Assembly: GCF_000836725.1 (NCBI RefSeq)
Contig: NZ_JXTH01000024.1
Coordinates: 1-37,018, forward strand
Source: Anoxybacillus thermarum
GTDB taxonomy: Bacteria > Bacillota > Bacilli > Bacillales > Anoxybacillaceae
Direction: 5' to 3'
DNA length: 37,018 bases
Part shown: in pieces, positions 33,025-37,018 of the stretch
Numbering within the stretch: the stretch's first letter is position 1
How the letters are laid out: each line of letters begins with the position of its first letter
Notes under the pieces: model-generated
What the model was told of the DNA's origin: nothing
The model's database searches: none
The model's input: the letters and a program-made list of their open reading frames with translations, nothing else
Position numbers and translations under genes: made by a program

Positions 33025-34470
33025 TTACGTCCCACAAAACGTCCGATACGGACGATCAGACGGTGCTGGAGGTTTAGCATATTGTTCTTGTTCTTTCGTG
33101 TACGCATACGGATGTTGCAACGCATGAAGCAATTGCTCCATGACCGTATCATCTCCATGTTCAACTGCCGCCGTCAGCGCTTCTTCCACGCGGTAGTTGC
33201 GCGGGATAATCGCAGGATTATTTTGACGCATCCGTTCATACACTTCATCTTTCGTCACGTCTTGACGGGCAATTCTTTGTTGCCAACGCATATGCCAGTC
33301 GCGAAACTGTTGTTCGCAAAACTCCCATTCATCTAGCGTCAACGCGCGAAACGTATTCGTATAATCGGCACGATATGTGTACATAAGATGAAGCAACTCG
33401 CCAATCAGTCGTTTATCTTCCTCTTCTTCCGTACAAAGACCAAGTTTTGCGCGCATTCCCTGTAGCCAATACGTTTCATACAGAGTTGGAAATTGAGCGA
33501 TTGCTTTTTGCGCAAGTTCGATCGCTTTTTCTTCTACGTCATGTAAAAGCGGCAAAAGGCTTTCTGCAAAGCGAGCAATATTCCACCCAGCGATATACGG
33601 CTGATTTCCATACGCATACCGCCCTTGCGTGTCGATGGAGCTAAACACCGTTGCTGGATCGTACACGTCAATGAACGCACAAGGTCCATAATCAATCGTT
33701 TCTCCGCTAATCGTCATATTATCTGTGTTCATCACCCCATGAATAAACCCGACTAATTGCCATTTCGCAACAAGTGCTGCCTGCTTTTTCATCACTTCTT
33801 CAAGGAAAAAAAGATAGCGGTTTGGCGCATGTTCACCGTTCGGATAATGCCGCTTTATCGCATAATCCGCTAACGCCTGTAACTCCTCTTTTGATAAAAA
33901 ACGCGTCGCATATTGAAACGTCCCGACACGCAAATGGCTCGCTGCCACGCGCGTCAAAATCGCCCCAGGAAGCTCTGTTTCGCGAACAACAACTTCCCCT
34001 GTTGTCACAACGGCTAAACTGCGCGTCGTCGGGATACGAAGGGCATGCATCGCCTCACTAATGATATACTCCCGAAGCATTGGCCCGAGCGCCGCACGTC
34101 CGTCTCCCCCGCGCGAATACGGCGTCCGTCCCGACCCTTTCAGCTGAATATCGACCCGTTCTCCACTTGGCGCCACATGCTCGCCAAGCAAAATGGCGCG
34201 CCCATCCCCAAGCATATTAAAATGTCCAAACTGATGCCCGGCATACGCCTGTGCTAACGGCTCCGCCCCTTCTGGAATACGGTTTCCGGCAAACACCTTC
34301 ACCCCATCATCGCCCGCTAACGCTTCCACACATAGCCCAAGCTCCTCTGCCAGCGAACGATTGAGCACAACAAGCGCTGGATCACTGACAGGCGTCGGAT
34401 GTATTTTCGTAAAAAATCGCTCGGGTAAGCGAGCATAACTGTTGTCAAAATTCCAATTTGCGTTCAACAT
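33025..34470 (-). CDS. selO: Protein adenylyltransferase SelO (YdiU)
   Basis: A pseudokinase-fold enzyme that transfers AMP from ATP to Ser, Thr or Tyr residues of proteins, linked to oxidative-stress responses. 481 aa, the usual length. Conserved blocks: [22 protein letters not shown], the nucleotide loop [18 protein letters not shown], and the active-site [24 protein letters not shown] with metal-binding Asn and Asp. The C-terminal CxxC of some SelO proteins is absent; the end is YRTFCGT. The ATG at 34470 has AGGAGGG about 5 nt upstream; the reading to 34530 is not supported. Confidence 0.94.
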   Translation of the reverse strand: MLNANWNFDNSYARLPERFFTKIHPTPVSDPALVVLNRSLAEELGLCVEALAGDDGVKVFAGNRIPEGAEPLAQAYAGHQFGHFNMLGDGRAILLGEHVAPSGERVDIQLKGSGRTPYSRGGDGRAALGPMLREYIISEAMHALRIPTTRSLAVVTTGEVVVRETELPGAILTRVAASHLRVGTFQYATRFLSKEELQALADYAIKRHYPNGEHAPNRYLFFLEEVMKKQAALVAKWQLVGFIHGVMNTDNMTISGETIDYGPCAFIDVYDPATVFSSIDTQGRYAYGNQPYIAGWNIARFAESLLPLLHDVEEKAIELAQKAIAQFPTLYETYWLQGMRAKLGLCTEEEEDKRLIGELLHLMYTYRADYTNTFRALTLDEWEFCEQQFRDWHMRWQQRIARQDVTKDEVYERMRQNNPAIIPRNYRVEEALTAAVEHGDDTVMEQLLHALQHPYAYTKEQEQYAKPPAPSDRPYRTFCGT

Positions 34471-34630
34471 ATTTCCCTCCTGCATGAAATGTTCCAGTCC
34501 AACACTTGTTCTTTTTTCACTGCTTCTCACTCCATACGCAAAAATGGCAGTTCTATTTGTTTTTCAGTATACCCCATTTTCCTTCACAACGCTGCGATGA
34601 CGGATTGTTATGACAAAATGCTAACAAACG

Positions 34631-34660
34631 ATGACAACGAAAGGAAGAAACAGGTATAAT
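34631..34660 (+). promoter_or_regulatory. Orphan promoter at the edge of the insertion element
   Basis: -35 ATGACA (34631-34636), 18-bp spacer, -10 TATAAT (34655-34660), pointing rightwards into the element that begins at 34672. No gene starts after it before the element, so it may have served a gene now cut off. The rest of the selO-to-transposase gap (34471-34898) holds the selO upstream region and the element's left end; I see no gene in it. Confidence 0.6.
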
Positions 34661-34743
34661 AATAGTAAAAAGGTAGCGTCAAAAATTCTATGAAAAGTGC
34701 CGATGAGCGACTTGTTGTAGGAAAATAAAGGGGATGGTGAAAT

Positions 34744-34895
34744 CGGATTCGCCCTTGACCAACACTCGCTAAAGGGAAGAAAGGGTCAGTAAGGGCAAGG
34801 GCAGGAAAAAAGGGCATAAGAAAGCAGCCTGTGCCCTATCCTGATTTTACCTTCGGCGAGGTTCGGATGGTCAAGGGTTCGCTGCGCCGAATCCG
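34744..34895. repeat. Long interrupted inverted repeat in the element's tail
   Basis: CGGATTCG-CCCTTGACCA (34744-34761) is mirrored by TGGTCAAGGG (34868-34877) and CGAATCCG (34888-34895), with a 10-nt insertion on the right arm and about 106 nt between arms. It lies directly after the transposase stop. The interior carries several AAGGG repeats. Confidence 0.7.
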
Positions 34896-34898
34896 TCC

Positions 34899-35968
34899 TT
34901 AGGAAGTAGCCTGTTGTTCCAACATCTCCTGCGCCATGACGATCAACTTCGCCCAACGCGCAGGCATATGTGGAAGGCTAGCTCGCTGTGGGATGACGAC
35001 GGGTACCTGTTTTTCTAAAGCGCTATGTGGGCGTAAGAAGTTGAAATAGGCCACAAAGAGCGTGACAAAAGAAACCGATCCCTCTTCGGCACCGAAACCG
35101 TGAGTCGGTCGGTAGTTCCCTTTGAATGTTCGATTGAATCGTTCAATGATCTGTTTGAGTGGTCGAAATTCCTCGGACACGGGATCATCATTCGTCAGTC
35201 CAATGACTTGGCGGACATCGAAAGAAATCCCGTGTTGGGCGAAAAAGTGCTGCGCTAACAAGTAGATCGGATTGCCATCCACGACCAGGGACAAATCCTC
35301 AGGAATTGACGGCAGCTTCTTGAGGACATCATCCATCGCACGGATGGCAGAAAACGTATCCCGATTCGGGGAGACACGATAAGAAAGCACCACTTTTTTC
35401 ACGGCATCAAACATAAAAAACAAGTAATGCCAGCGCCCCTTGACGCGAATATACGTCTCGTCGCCACAAAAAGAGCCGGACAGTTCGTACGGAAAATGAT
35501 CAACAAAAGGCTTGATGATCCGCGCGACGCTATGGGCATAGTTGATGACGGTCTGATGGGAAATCGACAACCCATGGACGTCTTTCATGATACTCGCCGT
35601 TTTTCGGGCGGAAAGCCCATAGTTGACGTGATACGTCAAAATGAGCCCTAGGGTGTGCGAGGAAACAGAAAGACGTGATACATCCACCTTTGTTTTCACT
35701 GGCGACGACGGTGCCAATGGCTGAAAATCAAAAAGGAACTCACGATAAATGTACCGCACTTTAAAGGCGTGCGGTGCGTGTTGGAACTTTTCTTTCTCCC
35801 GAGATGTCATCCGCCGCAAGTTCGCTTGGTAAAATGAACAATCATCGTTTTTACATTTGTGGATGTGATCATCTTTACGCTCTTTGATTTTTTCAAGTGT
35901 CTTTAGACAATGATTTGATATTGGGTCTTGATTGTTTCAAACAAATACGCTAATAATTGGGGTAACAA
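34899..35968 (-). pseudogene. Transposase with N-terminal deletion and frameshift (DDE_Tnp_IS240-type)
   Basis: The main frame (34899-35819 from a TTG, open further upstream to about 35930 without any good start) encodes the DDE domain: SFCGDETYIRVKG, LVVDGNPIYL and the Glu of LKQIIERFNRTFKG. Upstream, the same frame reads KTLEKIKERKDDHIHKCKND, with a C-x4-C pair typical of a zinc-finger region. The only credible start, TTG at 35968 with AAAGGAGTGA before it, encodes LLPQLLAYLFETIKTQYQII and then hits a stop in another frame (35903). From memory, intact relatives are ~470 aa with this same beginning and ~120 residues, including zinc-ribbon sequence, between the two parts. So this copy seems to have lost that piece and the frame. 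Confidence 0.75.
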
Positions 35969-36157
35969 GCTTGTCACTCCTTTTTGTTTGGGTGGTTGTG
36001 TGTGTTGTTGCCTCAATCGTACCGCAAACAACAGGGGTGGCAAGCTTTTTTATCATTCATTGCGCAAAATCAACAAAAAATCGGGGTACGTCTTTAAAAC
36101 TTTTGACAGTACCAATGTTTTAAATGCAAGTAAAAAATGAATGGGGGAGGGGTTCTT

Positions 36158-36495
36158 GTGTTGTACTCTATTGATGGAAAGAGAATAACGAAAGTGCCTC
36201 ATTACAAAAGTTTCTATTTTTATTACAGTCGAATGGATAGAAAAAAATTAGTTTAATTACCGATCATCTGAACAGTATTATCGCAAATAAAAAAGTAATT
36301 AATTCTAGTTATTTACCTCCAAAACATTGGAAAGGAAATGTATTTTATCCAATTTATGAATTGATACAAAACAAACAGAAAGCTGCTTTCTTTTACGGTC
36401 AATTATTGTGGAAGCTTATTATGGATCACGATACAAAGTGGATGTTCCAACAATCAGATAGTACGTTAGGTAAAGTGTATTTTCGAATCAATTAA
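36158..36495 (+). pseudogene. Unknown ORF split by a frameshift in an A7 run
   Basis: GGGGGAGGGG (36143-36152) precedes GTG at 36158, which opens a frame starting LYSIDGKRITKVPHYKSFYF and stopping at 36254. A -1 shift at the A7 run (36241-36247) joins it to a second frame continuing SLITDHLNSIIANKK to a stop at 36495, giving one ~112-aa protein rich in aromatic and basic residues. I do not recognise the family. Base composition is more AT-rich than the neighbours. It could be a decayed gene, a homopolymer sequencing error or a slippage site. It lies between two mobile elements. Confidence 0.6.
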
Positions 36496-36518
36496 GCTGC
36501 AAAAACTAATTAACTTAA

Positions 36519-36547
36519 AAGCGAACAGTGCCAGGCACTGTTCGCTT
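36519..36547. repeat. 29-bp perfect palindrome
   Basis: AAGCGAACAGTGCC, a central A, then GGCACTGTTCGCTT: 14-bp arms without mismatch. Flanked by A runs on the left and ATTTTC on the right, so it could end transcription from the split ORF, or mark the border of the next mobile element. Confidence 0.8.
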
Positions 36548-36596
36548 ATTTTCAATGTGTGAGTAAAATATTTGTGGGTGACATTCAGGAATGATT

Positions 36597-36640
36597 CCCC
36601 GACGAGGGTTGCGAACTTTTGTTCGCGACGCTCGTCGGGG
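36597..36640. repeat. Large imperfect hairpin in the element's left end
   Basis: CCCCGACGAG / CTCGTCGGGG (10 bp), internal loops GGTT and GACG, then GCGAAC / GTTCGC (6 bp) around TTTT. A subterminal cruciform-type structure, perhaps a transposase site or a barrier against transcription from outside. Confidence 0.75.
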
Positions 36641-36685
36641 CCACCAAGCGAAGCGCGGTAGAAAAAAGCAAATGTCATGCAAAAA

Positions 36686-36746
36686 GGACTCTCTCCCTGC
36701 TATGATGGTGATGACCAACATCAATAAAACAGGAGGGAGAGAGTCC
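36686..36746 (+). promoter_or_regulatory. Inverted repeat covering the transposase ribosome site
   Basis: GGACTCTCTCCC (36686-36697) pairs perfectly over 12 bp with GGGAGAGAGTCC (36735-36746), the latter covering the ribosome site and ending next to the ATG. A possible -10 TATGAT at 36701-36706 lies between the arms, so a transcript starting there would lack the left arm. Confidence 0.65.
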
Positions 36747-37018
36747 ATGAAACATTTTACCACAGAATGGCCTTTATTAAAAGGGCTGGAGGAACAATTA
36801 GTCAGAACTCTTCAAAAGGTGTTCGCTGTCTTGTTGGCGGCCCTTTTGGAGGAGATTGATCAACAACTGGCGGAAGCGCGGGACAAGCGCCGGTATCAGC
36901 TGAAAGACAAACGGCCGACCACGATCCAAACGCTGTTTGGAGAAGTGACGTTTCGACGGAACTACTACTATGATCGGCAGGCGGGGGCGTATACCTTCTT
37001 GCTGGATGCCGAACTGGG
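36747..37018 (+). CDS. UPF0236 / ISLre2 family transposase (partial, N-terminal)
   Basis: The first 90 residues of a transposase of the UPF0236 (ISLre2) family: MKHFTTEWPLLKGLEEQLV, a helical stretch, then KDKRPTTIQTLFGEVTFRRNYY, the characteristic beta segment of this family. The frame is open to the window end; full-length members are about 450-500 aa. Ribosome site GGAGGGAGA precedes the ATG. Such elements are numerous in Geobacillus/Anoxybacillus genomes. Confidence 0.88.
   Translation, partial: MKHFTTEWPLLKGLEEQLVRTLQKVFAVLLAALLEEIDQQLAEARDKRRYQLKDKRPTTIQTLFGEVTFRRNYYYDRQAGAYTFLLDAEL

Larger units (their letters stand above)
34672..36113 (-). mobile_element. Decayed insertion sequence (DDE, IS6/IS240-like)
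   Basis: Imperfect terminal inverted repeats: GGTAGCGTCAAAAATTCTA at the left (34672 on) and, on the complement, GGTACTGTCAAAAGTTTTA at the right (from 36113). Between them lies one transposase gene read leftwards, with a 3' tail of about 225 nt. No matching target duplication directly abuts these ends. The copy is probably not able to transpose alone because its transposase frame is broken. Family name rests on the DDE domain type. Confidence 0.7.
36550..37018 (+). mobile_element. UPF0236/ISLre2-type element, left part (partial)
   Basis: This region holds a non-coding left end with two strong hairpins and then a transposase gene that runs out of the window. The GC-rich codon use of the gene differs from the AT-rich region before it. 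The precise left border is uncertain; it lies after the palindrome at 36547 or near 36590. Confidence 0.6.

Noticed and set aside
34608-34817. A 69-codon ORF on the - strand in the tail of the insertion element
   Set aside because: Low-complexity composition (TTC/CCC runs), crosses the element border, and no ribosome site.
1-37018. CRISPR array, toxin-antitoxin or phage-defence genes
   Set aside because: No regularly spaced repeats and no recognisable defence domains were seen on either strand.

Overview
The window looks like a chromosomal segment of a moderately thermophilic, spore-forming Bacillaceae close to Anoxybacillus/Geobacillus. The evidence is the Bacillus-type 16S 5' end, strong AGGAGG ribosome sites with many GTG and TTG starts, the spore proteins SspE and SspK, and a gene order that from memory follows the B. 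subtilis yfhD-yfhE-yfhF-recX-yfhH-sspK-yfhP-mutY-yfhS-sspE-ygaC-ygaE-gsaB-ygaF-perR-ygzB-ygxA-rrn block, read from right to left. The genus is an inference.

Layout. 1-430: 5' end of a 16S rRNA gene leaving leftwards, with its leader and two tandem promoters. 440-7350: ygxA, ygzB, perR with PerR boxes, bcp, a small K+ channel, a three-gene ABC-2 transporter and gsaB. 7350-13300: an orphan, divergent glutamate synthase large subunit behind a cre site, then ygaE. 13300-18940: a five-gene dipeptide/oligopeptide ABC operon (order D-F-A-B-C) with CodY-like sites. 19100-29880: the yga/yfh block, including ygaC, sspE, yfhS, mutY, yfhP, sspK, a YpzG-like gene, yfhH, a Rex-controlled lactate permease, an SDR, recX, yfhF, an amidohydrolase, a structured RNA in front of a GNAT acetyltransferase, yfhE and yfhD. 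29900-34470: a chemoreceptor behind a c-di-GMP-I riboswitch, a fragment of an alcohol dehydrogenase gene, a Crp/Fnr regulator with a DUF2892 membrane protein, and selO. 34670-37018: mobile DNA, with a decayed DDE (IS6/IS240-like) element, a frameshifted orphan ORF and the start of a UPF0236/ISLre2-type transposase.

The regulatory signals fit together physiologically: peroxide sensing (PerR), redox/lactate (Rex-lctP), nitrogen and carbon status (CodY-dpp, cre-glt), second-messenger control of chemotaxis, and a Crp/Fnr-type box placed as a class II activator site before the DUF2892 gene. No CRISPR array or recognisable defence system was seen. The most unusual object is the RNA at 28681-28834, which has a perfect tRNA-like T-arm, a 16-bp hairpin and a possible switch over the ribosome site of the next gene.
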